Source: [Muricauda] lutisoli (nom. illeg.)
GTDB taxonomy: Bacteria > Bacteroidota > Bacteroidia > Flavobacteriales > Flavobacteriaceae
Assembly: GCF_017313105.1 (NCBI RefSeq)
Contig: NZ_JAFLND010000001.1
Location: 1,116,001 to 1,180,000 of the forward strand
Direction of reading: 5' to 3'
DNA: 64,000 bases
Positions 27,192 through 35,026 of the stretch are shown here, piece after piece. The notes beneath the pieces are model-generated. The model had not been told where the DNA came from. It ran no database searches and worked only from the letters and a program-made list of their open reading frames with translations. Position 1 is the first letter of the stretch; every line of letters begins with the position of its first letter. The translations under genes and the position numbers were made by a program.

Positions 27192-27608
27192 GTGAAGCAA
27201 ACTTTTCAATTGAATGAGATTCAAGAGATAGCCAAAGAATTATTGCACAAGGCACCAAATAAGATTCTTTGCCTGTATGGCAATATGGGTGTCGGCAAGA
27301 CCACATTGGTCAAAGCTTTGGTTAAAGAGCTTGGTGCCGTGGATGTGGCCAACAGCCCTACCTTTGGTTTGGTAAATGAGTATTATGACGAAAATGACAC
27401 GCCCCTGGCCTACCATTTTGATTTTTACAGGTTAAATGATGAAATGGAAGCCTTGGACATGGGGTTTGAGGATTATTTGAGTACCGATGCATGGTTGTTT
27501 ATAGAATGGCCCGATAAAATCTCTTCCTTACTTCCAGAAGACGCTGTACGTGTATTCTTGCAGTTTATCGAGGAAAACACTCGTTCAATCGAGTTAAATG
27601 TTTCTTAA
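27192..27608 (+). CDS. tsaE: tRNA threonylcarbamoyladenosine biosynthesis ATPase
   Basis: ATPase that supports TsaB/TsaD in forming t6A37 on tRNAs. The 138-residue protein has Walker A GNMGVGKT at 30-37, NSPTFGLVNEY in the switch region and FYRLNDEMEALDMGFEDYL. The start is GTG at 27192, since no ATG precedes the motif at suitable distance. It lies 7 bp after porX and is probably co-transcribed with it. The partner genes tsaB and tsaD are elsewhere. Confidence 0.93.
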   Translation: MKQTFQLNEIQEIAKELLHKAPNKILCLYGNMGVGKTTLVKALVKELGAVDVANSPTFGLVNEYYDENDTPLAYHFDFYRLNDEMEALDMGFEDYLSTDAWLFIEWPDKISSLLPEDAVRVFLQFIEENTRSIELNVS

Positions 27609-27694
27609 AAAGCAATCAATATATCTTCAGAGAAATTATTGCACAGAACAAGCCGATTTCGATAAAAGGACTGTTTTTTACGTTTAAATTCCAA

Positions 27695-27708
27695 TTTTAT
27701 CGATAAAA
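27695..27708. promoter_or_regulatory. 14 bp perfect palindrome upstream of small peptide gene
   Basis: TTTTATCGATAAAA lies about 75 bp before the ATG of the 44-residue peptide gene. The half-word TCGATAAAAGG occurs twice, at 27659-27669 and 27700-27710. It could be an operator for the short monocistronic unit. This is a sequence observation only. Confidence 0.3.
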
Positions 27709-27733
27709 GGCATGGTTAGTTGAAATATTTTCC

Positions 27734-27741
27734 TACATTTG
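27734..27741 (+). promoter_or_regulatory. Predicted -7 element for the 44-residue peptide gene
   Basis: TACATTTG matches TAnnTTTG 42 nt before the ATG at 27784. A TTG at 27720-27722 is only 11 bp away, too close for a normal -33, so the match is partial. Confidence 0.4.
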
Positions 27742-27783
27742 TTTTGTGAATGAATTCATTTATTAACCAAAAACTCTTTTACG

Positions 27784-27918
27784 ATGAACACTAAAAAAGT
27801 TTTTTTTGGATTGCTAGCCGTTGCATTTTTGGCAATGACCGCTGTTTCAACCAGCACTATTTCCATTGACAAGGATCAAACAACTAGCATTAGAAAAGAT
27901 CAGCTAAAAAAGCTTTAG
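27784..27918 (+). CDS. Small exported peptide, 44 residues
   Basis: The frame encodes MNTKKVFFGLLAVAFLAMTA, then a polar tail of about 24 residues (VSTSTISIDKDQTTSIRKDQ and so on) ending KKL. The basic start, hydrophobic core and likely cleavage near residues 20-24 indicate a Sec signal peptide releasing a very short polar peptide. A strong terminator follows after 22 bp and a promoter-like element precedes it, so it looks like an independent gene. I recognise no function. Confidence 0.65.
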   Translation: MNTKKVFFGLLAVAFLAMTAVSTSTISIDKDQTTSIRKDQLKKL

Positions 27919-27940
27919 TAATCTTTTTCCAAACCGAAAC

Positions 27941-27976
27941 AATAATCCCTTTTTTCGAGAAGGGATTATTTTTTTT
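27941..27976 (+). terminator. Intrinsic terminator of the small peptide gene
   Basis: AATAATCCCT / AGGGATTATT gives a 10 bp perfect stem, extended inward to a TTCG loop and followed by eight T residues. It ends the transcript of the 44-residue peptide gene. Confidence 0.92.
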
Positions 27977-28011
27977 ACAATAATCTTTCATTTTTATAGT
28001 TATCTACAACA

Positions 28012-28560
28012 ATGAAGGATAAAACTAGGATTAGGAAAAAGTTTGTAATCGAAGGGGTGGTAGCATTATTCATTGCTATTTCTCCCATACTTTTTTATGG
28101 GTATAAGTATTTACCGGTAGGTACGGATACATGGACTTTTTTAGGTATTGAGTTTACGGACAATGGGTTTGACAATGATGTAAGTCTAGCTTTCTATTAT
28201 TACTTAAACAAATTGGTGCCCTTGCTTCTTTTGGTCATATGGTTCGTTACCTCTAAAAATTGGTGGTACCATGCTATTTTGATTCCTATTGCCATGTACA
28301 GTTTTCAATTGTACACCGTATTGAATTATACCAATAGCGAGCGAATAGATGAAAACGAAATTCTTTATGTTATTGCCGTGACTATGGTCGTGGTTCCCAT
28401 AGTGTATTTTATTAGGGTAAAACTGGTGGATAAGCACGTCCACGGAATAGACCTGGAAGCCATGGATACAGAACTTCAAATCCTTAAAGAAAAAGAGGAA
28501 TTGCGCAAGGAACGTGAGAAACTGGAACAACGACAAAAGACGGTGTCAAAAAAAATGTAA
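28012..28560 (+). CDS. Membrane protein with four helices and a C-terminal coiled coil
   Basis: 182 residues. Hydrophobic segments lie at about 10-28, 62-80, 84-103 and 114-133. They are followed by a charged helix (about 145-182, ELQILKEKEELRKEREKLEQ) with heptad-like spacing that fits a cytoplasmic coiled coil. I do not recognise the family. It follows the terminator at 27941 and precedes ald by 45 bp. Confidence 0.7.
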   Translation: MKDKTRIRKKFVIEGVVALFIAISPILFYGYKYLPVGTDTWTFLGIEFTDNGFDNDVSLAFYYYLNKLVPLLLLVIWFVTSKNWWYHAILIPIAMYSFQLYTVLNYTNSERIDENEILYVIAVTMVVVPIVYFIRVKLVDKHVHGIDLEAMDTELQILKEKEELRKEREKLEQRQKTVSKKM

Positions 28561-28605
28561 ATTTGTTTTAATACCCTATGGTATTTTGAATAGATTTACC
28601 CTTTT

Positions 28606-29805
28606 ATGAGCCAAGCTTCCTCTCCATTTAGCAAACAGCAATTACTTCCACAAGAAGAAACCCTCGAAGTCGTCACACAAAAAGGGGAGCTTTTCATAGG
28701 AATTCCAAAGGAAAACCAATATCAAGAAAAACGAGTATGCCTTACACCGGATGCGGTCAATGCCATCACGGCAAATGGGCATCGCGTGCTTTTGGAATCC
28801 GGAGCCGGTGAAGGCGCCAATTTTTCGGATATAGATTACACTAATGCGGGAGCAGAAATAACCCGAGACACCAAAAAAGTATTTTCATGCCCCATTATTT
28901 TAAAGGTAGAGCCCCCTACCCTTTCGGAAATTGATTTGTTGAATCCACAGACGATCATAATTTCCGCCTTACAGATAAAGACCCAGAACAAGGAGTATTT
29001 TGAAATTATGGCCAAAAAAAGACTTACGGCCATAGCCTTTGAATATATAAGGGACGACGACGGGAACTACCCCGCTGTACGGTCGCTCAGTGAAATCGCT
29101 GGAATCTCTTCCATTTTGATTGCTTCTGAATTGATGGCCAACACCAGTAAAGGTAACGGACTTATGTTCGGGAACATTAGTGGTGTACCGCCCGTGGAAG
29201 TGGTAATTATCGGAGCTGGAACCGTAGGTGAATTTGCTGCCCGTTCGGCTTTGGGACTTGGTGCAAACGTTAAGGTGTTCGACAACTCCATCAGTAAACT
29301 TAGAAACCTTCAAACCAGTTTAAACCAGACATTGTACACATCAACCGTACAACCAAAAAACTTGATCAAATCCTTAAAACGCTGCGATGTTGCCATTGGC
29401 GCCACCCGCGGAAAGGACCGTTCTCCGGTGGTTGTTACGAGTACCATGGTCGAGAACATGAAAAAAGGAGCCGTAATCATCGATGTGAGCATTGATATGG
29501 GAGGCTGTTTTGAAACCTCGGAAGTCACTACGCACAGAAAGCCCACATTTGAAAAATTTGGTGTCATCCATTACGGGGTTCCCAATATTCCATCGCGCTA
29601 CCCAAGAACTTCTTCTATTTCTATAAGTAATATCTTTACGCCCTATTTATTAAAAATCGGCGAAGAAGGAGGTCTGGAACATTCCCTAAGGTTTGATAAG
29701 GGCCTTCGCAATGGGCTTTATATGTACCACGGCATCTTGACCAATAAATCCGTGGGGGATTGGTTCGGTTTGAGCTATAACGATATTAATTTTCTTATTT
29801 TTTAA
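28606..29805 (+). CDS. ald: Alanine dehydrogenase
   Basis: NAD-dependent interconversion of alanine with pyruvate and ammonia. The 399-residue protein has an N-terminal extension of about 33 residues before the family start GIPKENQYQEKRVCLTP. The substrate-binding part continues to about 190, then the NAD Rossmann loop VVIIGAGTVGEFAARSALGLG (about 197-217). VIIDVSIDMGGCFETSE and YHGILTNK are typical of this family. The close relative PntA of transhydrogenase is disfavoured by the single-chain length and missing partner gene. Confidence 0.88.
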   Translation: MSQASSPFSKQQLLPQEETLEVVTQKGELFIGIPKENQYQEKRVCLTPDAVNAITANGHRVLLESGAGEGANFSDIDYTNAGAEITRDTKKVFSCPIILKVEPPTLSEIDLLNPQTIIISALQIKTQNKEYFEIMAKKRLTAIAFEYIRDDDGNYPAVRSLSEIAGISSILIASELMANTSKGNGLMFGNISGVPPVEVVIIGAGTVGEFAARSALGLGANVKVFDNSISKLRNLQTSLNQTLYTSTVQPKNLIKSLKRCDVAIGATRGKDRSPVVVTSTMVENMKKGAVIIDVSIDMGGCFETSEVTTHRKPTFEKFGVIHYGVPNIPSRYPRTSSISISNIFTPYLLKIGEEGGLEHSLRFDKGLRNGLYMYHGILTNKSVGDWFGLSYNDINFLIF

Positions 29806-29810
29806 TGTAG

Positions 29811-30188
29811 ATGGCATTTTTGAAACGATTGGGATGGTACTTGGTTGGACTGTCCATAGGATTGATTTTTTTGGTTTTCTTCTTAAAGAAAAAATCAGGT
29901 GAAGAGGGGTTGGATTTCTGCTATTTCCCCAATTGTAGGGTACTCAAGGACATGCGCTCCAAAACATTGGTTTTTTCTGAAGCCCTTCCAGAACAATATC
30001 GCGATACCCTTATGGTTAATGCATTTTTAAATGACGGCGATGTGGATTTTGGCAAGAGCGACACCAAATCCGAGCCCTGTAAAACGTACTTTATTTCACA
30101 TGAGTACAATGGGGAAGCATTGGAATTAAAGGCCAAAAATTGTGAGGAGGAGGTAGTGATCGAAAGTATAAATCAATTTGTCAATTGA
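29811..30188 (+). CDS. Small membrane-anchored protein (possibly DUF4258)
   Basis: 125 residues. One N-terminal membrane helix (about 10-26) is followed by a basic cluster and a soluble domain with FCYFPNCRVLKDMRSKTLVF. I recall this arrangement from flavobacterial DUF4258 proteins, but the assignment is from memory. Three Cys (in DFCYFPNC and EPCKTYF) and one near the end are notable. It starts 5 bp after ald and is likely co-transcribed. Confidence 0.65.
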   Translation: MAFLKRLGWYLVGLSIGLIFLVFFLKKKSGEEGLDFCYFPNCRVLKDMRSKTLVFSEALPEQYRDTLMVNAFLNDGDVDFGKSDTKSEPCKTYFISHEYNGEALELKAKNCEEEVVIESINQFVN

Positions 30189-30273
30189 TATGGTGTATAG
30201 GTCAATTCAACCAAGCCATCCATCAATTTTTACGAAGTAAACCATTCATGCTGCATTACATTTCTTGTAGTAA

Positions 30274-30291
30274 GTGAAGTAAAATCTTCAC
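30274..30291 (+). promoter_or_regulatory. Hairpin upstream of the 20-residue peptide frame
   Basis: GTGAAG and CTTCAC form a 6 bp stem with a 6 nt loop, 28 bp before the ATG at 30320. It has no T tract, so it may be part of a structured 5' leader. A near match to a -7 element, TACATTTC at 30257-30264, lies just before it. Confidence 0.3.
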
Positions 30292-30319
30292 AATTGTTAA
30301 CCTACAAAGTTTATGTATT

Positions 30320-30382
30320 ATGGCAGCACTTGCTAAAAAAGTAGTTGATGTCCTGATTGACATCATTGACGTTTTAATTTAA
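30320..30382 (+). CDS. Putative 20-residue amphipathic peptide
   Basis: The frame reads MAALAKKVVDVLIDIIDVLI then TAA. Hydrophobic residues alternate with K and D at helical spacing, which would give one short amphipathic or membrane-associated helix. A good terminator follows 18 bp after the stop, and the frame sits alone in a 235 bp gap. Peptides of this size can be toxins, membrane regulators or surfactant-like, but nothing here decides the role. The coding call rests on composition and context only. Confidence 0.45.
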   Translation: MAALAKKVVDVLIDIIDVLI

Positions 30383-30400
30383 ACCAAACGTATTTGTGAA

Positions 30401-30430
30401 AAGGCCGGATTACCTGGCCTTTTTTATTTT
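30401..30430 (+). terminator. Intrinsic terminator after the 20-residue peptide frame
   Basis: AAGGCC and GGCCTT pair around a 9 nt loop, followed by TTTTTATTTT. It ends plus-strand transcription and overlaps the stop of the convergent gene at 30424. Confidence 0.85.
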
Positions 30431-31065
30431 CGATCAATTAAATGTTTTAAATTCTGTGTCAAATCATCAAAATTTAAAATAAATCTGCCATAAATAAAGT
30501 TGTAAGCTCTATATACTAATAAGGTGAAAATTATAGCGAAGGTAGCACCAAAAAGTAGTAGTGCCAGATACATGAAACTCGATTCATTTTTTAAGATTCC
30601 CGCTATCTCTTCATTGTTGTTCAATTCCCAAATATAACTCATCAAGAATGTCAGGTTAAAGATAATTAGGTTAAATGTGATATACCCTTTGACCACTTTT
30701 TTCACTCTAAAAATTCTTGTGATTAAGTTTAGAATATTATTAGTTGTATTAATTGATTTGAAGCTCCAAAAGAACAAGGCAAGAAATGCAATTAGAACGA
30801 CAAAATTTAATTTTTCAATATAAATCAATGGTTGAAAATCAAGAAAGGATTGTGGCGTAAATTCTTGAAAGAAGTACTGTAGCCCTATTGCTGCCACTCC
30901 CCAGAGTGAAAATTCTATTAGAGAATATCGGAAAAGTTTTTTTGTAATGGTTTTGGCCGTAATTATTGATTTAAGCCCTTTAATCTCTTTTATAGAAGAT
31001 GCGTTTTTCTGTTCTAAGTCAAAATCTATTTTTTGCCAGTTTTTTTTAAGTAGGTCCAATTCCAT
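30424..31065 (-). CDS. Membrane protein of anti-sigma-like layout, function unknown
   Basis: 213 residues from the ATG at 31065, giving MELDLLKKNWQKIDFDL. An extension to a TTG at 31104 is less likely. A charged cytoplasmic N-terminus (1-50) precedes four hydrophobic segments (about 50-70, 85-105, 130-150 and 167-192). Flavobacterial proteins starting MELDxLKxxW often sit beside sigma-factor genes, but none is adjacent here. It converges with the 20-residue peptide unit. Confidence 0.65.
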   Translation of the reverse strand: MELDLLKKNWQKIDFDLEQKNASSIKEIKGLKSIITAKTITKKLFRYSLIEFSLWGVAAIGLQYFFQEFTPQSFLDFQPLIYIEKLNFVVLIAFLALFFWSFKSINTTNNILNLITRIFRVKKVVKGYITFNLIIFNLTFLMSYIWELNNNEEIAGILKNESSFMYLALLLFGATFAIIFTLLVYRAYNFIYGRFILNFDDLTQNLKHLIDRK

Positions 31066-31174
31066 ATGGGCATGTTTATCCCATTGGTATATAATTTCTC
31101 CCAATTGTTACATAAATCTTAAAGAAAAATTGGCATGATCATTTTTTATAGGTCTGACAGTGAAGATATTGCTA

Positions 31175-32347
31175 TCAATCCGCCAACTTCCTCCGTTTCC
31201 GTTCTTTGGTGATCAGGGCAAGCTCACGAGACGTTTGTCCGGCCACCGAAGTGTTTTCCTCTGCCCTTCTAATCAGGTAGGGCATTACATCACGAACTGG
31301 TCCGTAAGGCAAATATTTAACGGAGTTGTATCCGCTGGCCGCTAAATTATAGGTGATATGGTCACTCATACCGAACAATTGACCAAACCATATTCTTTCA
31401 TCGTTGGCAGGCAGGCCGTATTTTTCCATCAAATCGATCAACCTATAAGTGCTTTGTTCGTTATGCGTGCCAGAGAAGATGACGAATTCATCCAAATGCT
31501 CCATCATATAATCCAATGAAGCATTGAAGTTTTCATCGGTCAAGCTTTTGTTTGCACATATCGGAGTCTCATATTCTTTGTCTTCGGCTCTTTCGTTCTC
31601 TTTTTCCATATATGCACCCCTAACCACTTTCGCTCCTATTTTAAAGCCTTCATCAACAGCTAATTTGTAGAGCTTTTTAATATAATCCATCCGGTCCCAA
31701 CGATACATTTGAAAGGTATTGAACACAACAGCCTTCTCCTTGTTGTATTTTCGCATCATATCCAGTACCAGGTCGTCCGCGGCATCCTGCATCCAACTCT
31801 CTTCTGCATCTATCAATAGAGAAACATCTAGGTCATGTGCTTTTTTACAGACCTTTTCAAACCGATTGACAATCCTATCCCACTCTCCTTTTTCTTTTTC
31901 AGTAAGTTCGCTGCCTGCGGTGACTTTCTCAAATATCTTAAAACGCCCAAAGCCCGTAGGTTTAAAAACAGCAAAGGGCATGGCATCTTTTTCCTTGACA
32001 AAATCGAGTATGTCCAAAGTCTTTTCCATGGCAAAATCAAACTGATTGTCCACCTCTTTTCCTTCGGCCGAATAGTCTAAAATCGAATATACACCGTTAC
32101 CGTACATATTATCAATTATGGGAAGGCAATCTTTCTCACTTACCCCACCACAGAAATGGTCGAATACAGTGGCCCTGATCAAACCCTCTACGGGTAAGTG
32201 TGCCTTAATGGCAAAATTGGTCACCGCTGCCCCAATACGGACCAAGGGTTCCATGGAAATCATTTTAAAAAGAAAATAGGCTCGCTCCAACTGGGAGTCC
32301 GACTTAAGCTCAAATGCTATTGCAGTATTCTCAAAATTTGGTCGCAT
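31175..32347 (-). CDS. Proline dehydrogenase
   Basis: FAD enzyme that oxidises proline to pyrroline-5-carboxylate and passes electrons to the respiratory chain. It is a 390-residue beta/alpha barrel. The family parts KVVRGAYMEKENERA and the C-terminal YNSVKYLPYGPVRDVMPYLIRRAEEN are clear. A monofunctional form: the pyrroline-5-carboxylate dehydrogenase domain of PutA is absent and must be encoded elsewhere. It is divergent from aroB with a 91 bp gap. Confidence 0.93.
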   Translation of the reverse strand: MRPNFENTAIAFELKSDSQLERAYFLFKMISMEPLVRIGAAVTNFAIKAHLPVEGLIRATVFDHFCGGVSEKDCLPIIDNMYGNGVYSILDYSAEGKEVDNQFDFAMEKTLDILDFVKEKDAMPFAVFKPTGFGRFKIFEKVTAGSELTEKEKGEWDRIVNRFEKVCKKAHDLDVSLLIDAEESWMQDAADDLVLDMMRKYNKEKAVVFNTFQMYRWDRMDYIKKLYKLAVDEGFKIGAKVVRGAYMEKENERAEDKEYETPICANKSLTDENFNASLDYMMEHLDEFVIFSGTHNEQSTYRLIDLMEKYGLPANDERIWFGQLFGMSDHITYNLAASGYNSVKYLPYGPVRDVMPYLIRRAEENTSVAGQTSRELALITKERKRRKLAD

Positions 32348-32369
32348 TCTTAAATATCCATTAAAGATT

Positions 32370-32377
32370 CAAAGATA
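32370..32377 (-). promoter_or_regulatory. -7 element for proline dehydrogenase
   Basis: TATCTTTG on the minus strand matches TAnnTTTG, 22 nt before the ATG at 32347. No good TTG at -33 is seen. Confidence 0.45.
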
Positions 32378-32438
32378 AGTACGCAAACTAGAACCTTATA
32401 TATAAAAATAGTCTTTATTTAGCAGTGTAATTAAATTT

Positions 32439-33494
32439 ATGGAATCGGTTAAATCACAGTCTTACGACGTACATATTAACGAATTGGCAGAAGCCTCTCT
32501 AAACCAACATGTTGCCAATAGGGATTACTCCAAAATATTTGTGTTGGTGGATGAGAACACCAAAACGCATTGTTTGCCAAAATTTGAAAAAATATTTCAG
32601 CACCCCATTGATGCCATTTTGGAAATTCAGTCCGGAGAAGAGAACAAGCATATCCATACCTGTTTACAGCTCTGGGAAGATTTGTCCAATTTAGGAGGGG
32701 ACCGAAAAAGTTTATTGCTCAACCTAGGAGGTGGTGTACTGACCGATATGGGAGGTTTTGTGGCTTCTACCTTTAAACGAGGAATCGATTTTATCAATAT
32801 CCCCACTACCCTACTATCTATGGTAGATGCCTCCATTGGTGGAAAAACCGGCGTTGACCTCGGTTCGTTAAAGAACCAGATTGGGGTAATCAACCAACCA
32901 GAAATGGTATTGATTTTCCCTGAATTCCTGAAAACACTAGATCAACGGCAAGTAATCAGTGGATATGCAGAAATGTTGAAGCACGGACTTATCCAAGACA
33001 AAGAATATTGGGAAGATTTAACTGAAAAAGGAGGTTTTACGGATGCGTCCTGCATTCAAAGGTCTATAGCCATAAAGAACAAGGTGGTTCTGCAAGACCC
33101 TACCGAAAAAGGACTGCGTAAAATCTTAAACTTTGGCCATACGCTTGGCCATGCCATTGAGTCCTATTGTTTGGACAATCCCGACAAAAAAACTTTGCTG
33201 CACGGAGAGGCCATCGCTGCCGGAATGGTTCTGGAAGGGTATTTATCGCATGAACTGCGAGGTCTGCCCAAATTGTCCCTTGACGAAATCAAAAAAGGCT
33301 TTTCAAAGTATTTTGACAAGGTAGACTTTACTACGGATGACATTGAAGCTATACTTCAACTACTGAAATACGACAAAAAAAATTCTCACGGTAATGTGAA
33401 TTTTGTTTTGCTGCAATCCATTGGCGAAGCGGTTACCGATGTTAAAATTCCTGAAGAATTGTTTCATAAGGCATTCGCTTACTACAAAGAATAA
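32439..33494 (+). CDS. aroB: 3-dehydroquinate synthase
   Basis: Second step of the shikimate pathway: DAHP to 3-dehydroquinate, NAD- and metal-dependent. The 351-residue protein has the NAD loop LNLGGGVLTDMGGF, the central signature DASIGGKTGVD and NIPTTLL. Metal-ligand histidines are in FGHTLGHAIES and LHGEAIAAGM. No other shikimate gene is adjacent, so it stands alone between proline dehydrogenase and a small conserved gene. Confidence 0.96.
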   Translation: MESVKSQSYDVHINELAEASLNQHVANRDYSKIFVLVDENTKTHCLPKFEKIFQHPIDAILEIQSGEENKHIHTCLQLWEDLSNLGGDRKSLLLNLGGGVLTDMGGFVASTFKRGIDFINIPTTLLSMVDASIGGKTGVDLGSLKNQIGVINQPEMVLIFPEFLKTLDQRQVISGYAEMLKHGLIQDKEYWEDLTEKGGFTDASCIQRSIAIKNKVVLQDPTEKGLRKILNFGHTLGHAIESYCLDNPDKKTLLHGEAIAAGMVLEGYLSHELRGLPKLSLDEIKKGFSKYFDKVDFTTDDIEAILQLLKYDKKNSHGNVNFVLLQSIGEAVTDVKIPEELFHKAFAYYKE

Positions 33495-33552
33495 ACACTT
33501 CGCATACTTATTTTTTGCTTTTGCAACTCTAAGAGTCCATCAAATTCAAAAA

Positions 33553-33567
33553 TTCCTAGTTTAGGAA
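33553..33567. promoter_or_regulatory. Inverted repeat before the gene at 33589
   Basis: TTCCTA and TAGGAA form perfect 6 bp arms around GTT, 21 bp before the ATG. It could be an operator or a small hairpin in the leader. No supporting copy was found. Confidence 0.25.
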
Positions 33568-33588
33568 CACTATTAATAACTAACCATT

Positions 33589-33915
33589 ATGAAACGAATT
33601 TTGATTGACTACAAAAAGTTGGACCACAAGGTGGCCGTTACATTAATTGACTCCTATCCAGATGGTTATGGTGATGACGACATGATTACCATTAAAAAGC
33701 CAAATGGTGAGGTAATCGAAGCTGTTGAAGTGAAAACGGCAGATACCATCTATCTGGTAAAGATCAGTAAGAGTCTTTCCAATTTTATGGCCAATTTCGA
33801 GGAGACCATAGAAAAGGAACTGGACAAGGCACTAGTTGCTTCTGATTTTGAGGGTGATTCTTTTGAAGGAATTGACTCCCCTGCTGAAGATATGGAGGAG
33901 GATAATCAATATTGA
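33589..33915 (+). CDS. Small conserved flavobacterial protein
   Basis: 108 residues, soluble. It begins MKRILIDYKKLDHKVAVTLI and contains GYGDDDMITIKKPNGEVIEA, then a very acidic C-terminal tail (about 80-108). I recall this as a conserved flavobacterial protein of unknown role; labels such as DNA primase in databases have no motif support here. The next gene is convergent with a one-base gap. Confidence 0.7.
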   Translation: MKRILIDYKKLDHKVAVTLIDSYPDGYGDDDMITIKKPNGEVIEAVEVKTADTIYLVKISKSLSNFMANFEETIEKELDKALVASDFEGDSFEGIDSPAEDMEEDNQY

Positions 33916-33916
33916 T

Positions 33917-34435
33917 CTAGGCTAAATACCTTTCTTTTATAATTCGGACATGGTGCGCTTGGTGTCCGCTAATAATAAACCCTAGCGCTCGAACACTCAT
34001 TTTTGAATCACTGGCCAAACCAATTCTTTTTATAGCTTCTTGGTCAAACGAATTAAAGAGTGCTATGGTGGAATCCCTCACCGCTTTATACTCTTGAACC
34101 AAAGAAGCTTTTGAACGGTTCGCTGCGTTGGAATAAGGAACATAATCATCTTGATCAAACCCAGGAAGTGGGGTTTTGTCATTTCTTGCAATACAAAGCG
34201 CACGGTATTGAAAAACCCTCTCGGTATCGATTACGTGGATCAATGCTTCCGCCAAGGACCATTTGCCCTTGGCGTAGGCATAATCAAGTTTTTGTTCGGG
34301 TATTTCTTTTAACAATGACAATAACTCGTCTTTACCCCTTACCAATTCCTCAATCAATTCCACATTGCCCAATGCCATGACATAGGTCTGGTAAAATGGG
34401 TTGTATTCAGAAGACGGTAGTTCTGAAAGTACCAT
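33917..34435 (-). CDS. DinB-like superfamily protein
   Basis: 172 residues with the DinB four-helix pattern. Candidate metal-ligand histidines lie in WSLAEALIHVIDTERVF (about 60-76) and the C-terminal GHQAHHVRIIKERYL. It is distinct from the DinB-like protein in the his operon. The substrate is unknown; relatives include thiol-dependent transferases and damage-inducible proteins. It lies 12 bp after the AsnC-type regulator and is probably co-transcribed with it. Confidence 0.82.
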   Translation of the reverse strand: MVLSELPSSEYNPFYQTYVMALGNVELIEELVRGKDELLSLLKEIPEQKLDYAYAKGKWSLAEALIHVIDTERVFQYRALCIARNDKTPLPGFDQDDYVPYSNAANRSKASLVQEYKAVRDSTIALFNSFDQEAIKRIGLASDSKMSVRALGFIISGHQAHHVRIIKERYLA

Positions 34436-34447
34436 AAAAAAGAAATA

Positions 34448-34927
34448 TTATAGCTCGTTAAAGATGGTATGCATCAAACGTCTTTTATCGTTAATGCTTT
34501 CTTCCAAGGAGATCATTGTTTCTGTACGGCTGATACCTTCAATATCATCAATCTTGAAAATGATGTTTTTGGCATGTGTTGTATCCCTTGCCCTGATTTT
34601 ACAGAAAATATTGAACTTGCCAGTTGTAATGTGAGCCACGGTCACGTATGGTATTTGGCTCAATCTTTCCAGTACAAATTTGGTCTGATGCGTTTTTTCC
34701 AAGAATATCCCAACATAGGCAATAAATGAATAGCCCAATTTGACATAGTCAAGAGTTAGGGAAGAACCTTTGATAATACCTGATTCTTCCATTTTTTTGA
34801 CTCGGACATGAACCGTACCTGCGGAAATCAACAATTTTTTTGCAATATCCGTAAATGGAGTACGGGTATTATCGATTAACATGTCCAATATCTGGTGATC
34901 TATCTCGTCTAGCTTAACTTTGTTCAT
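34448..34927 (-). CDS. Lrp/AsnC family transcriptional regulator
   Basis: 159 residues from ATG at 34927; a GTG one codon earlier is possible. The N-terminal winged helix (about 5-60) has LDEIDHQILDMLIDNTRTPF and SAGTVHVRVKKMEESGII. The C-terminal RAM ligand-binding domain (about 70-145) holds GYSFIAYVGIFL and VTVAHITTGKFNIFCKI. Such proteins sense amino acids. The adjacent DinB-like gene is the nearest possible target, along with its own promoter. Confidence 0.92.
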   Translation of the reverse strand: MNKVKLDEIDHQILDMLIDNTRTPFTDIAKKLLISAGTVHVRVKKMEESGIIKGSSLTLDYVKLGYSFIAYVGIFLEKTHQTKFVLERLSQIPYVTVAHITTGKFNIFCKIRARDTTHAKNIIFKIDDIEGISRTETMISLEESINDKRRLMHTIFNEL

Positions 34928-34944
34928 CACATTAAATTTAGCAG

Positions 34945-34952
34945 CAAAAGTA
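34945..34952 (-). promoter_or_regulatory. -7 element for the AsnC-type regulator
   Basis: TACTTTTG on the minus strand lies 17 nt before the ATG at 34927. It matches TAnnTTTG; the -33 region is T-rich without a clear TTG. Confidence 0.45.
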
Positions 34953-35026
34953 GTTAAAAAAGGAAATTTACGTAATAAAAATGGTTCTTTTTTAAATAAA
35001 ATGCAAGAACTAAGAAAAAATGGTTC

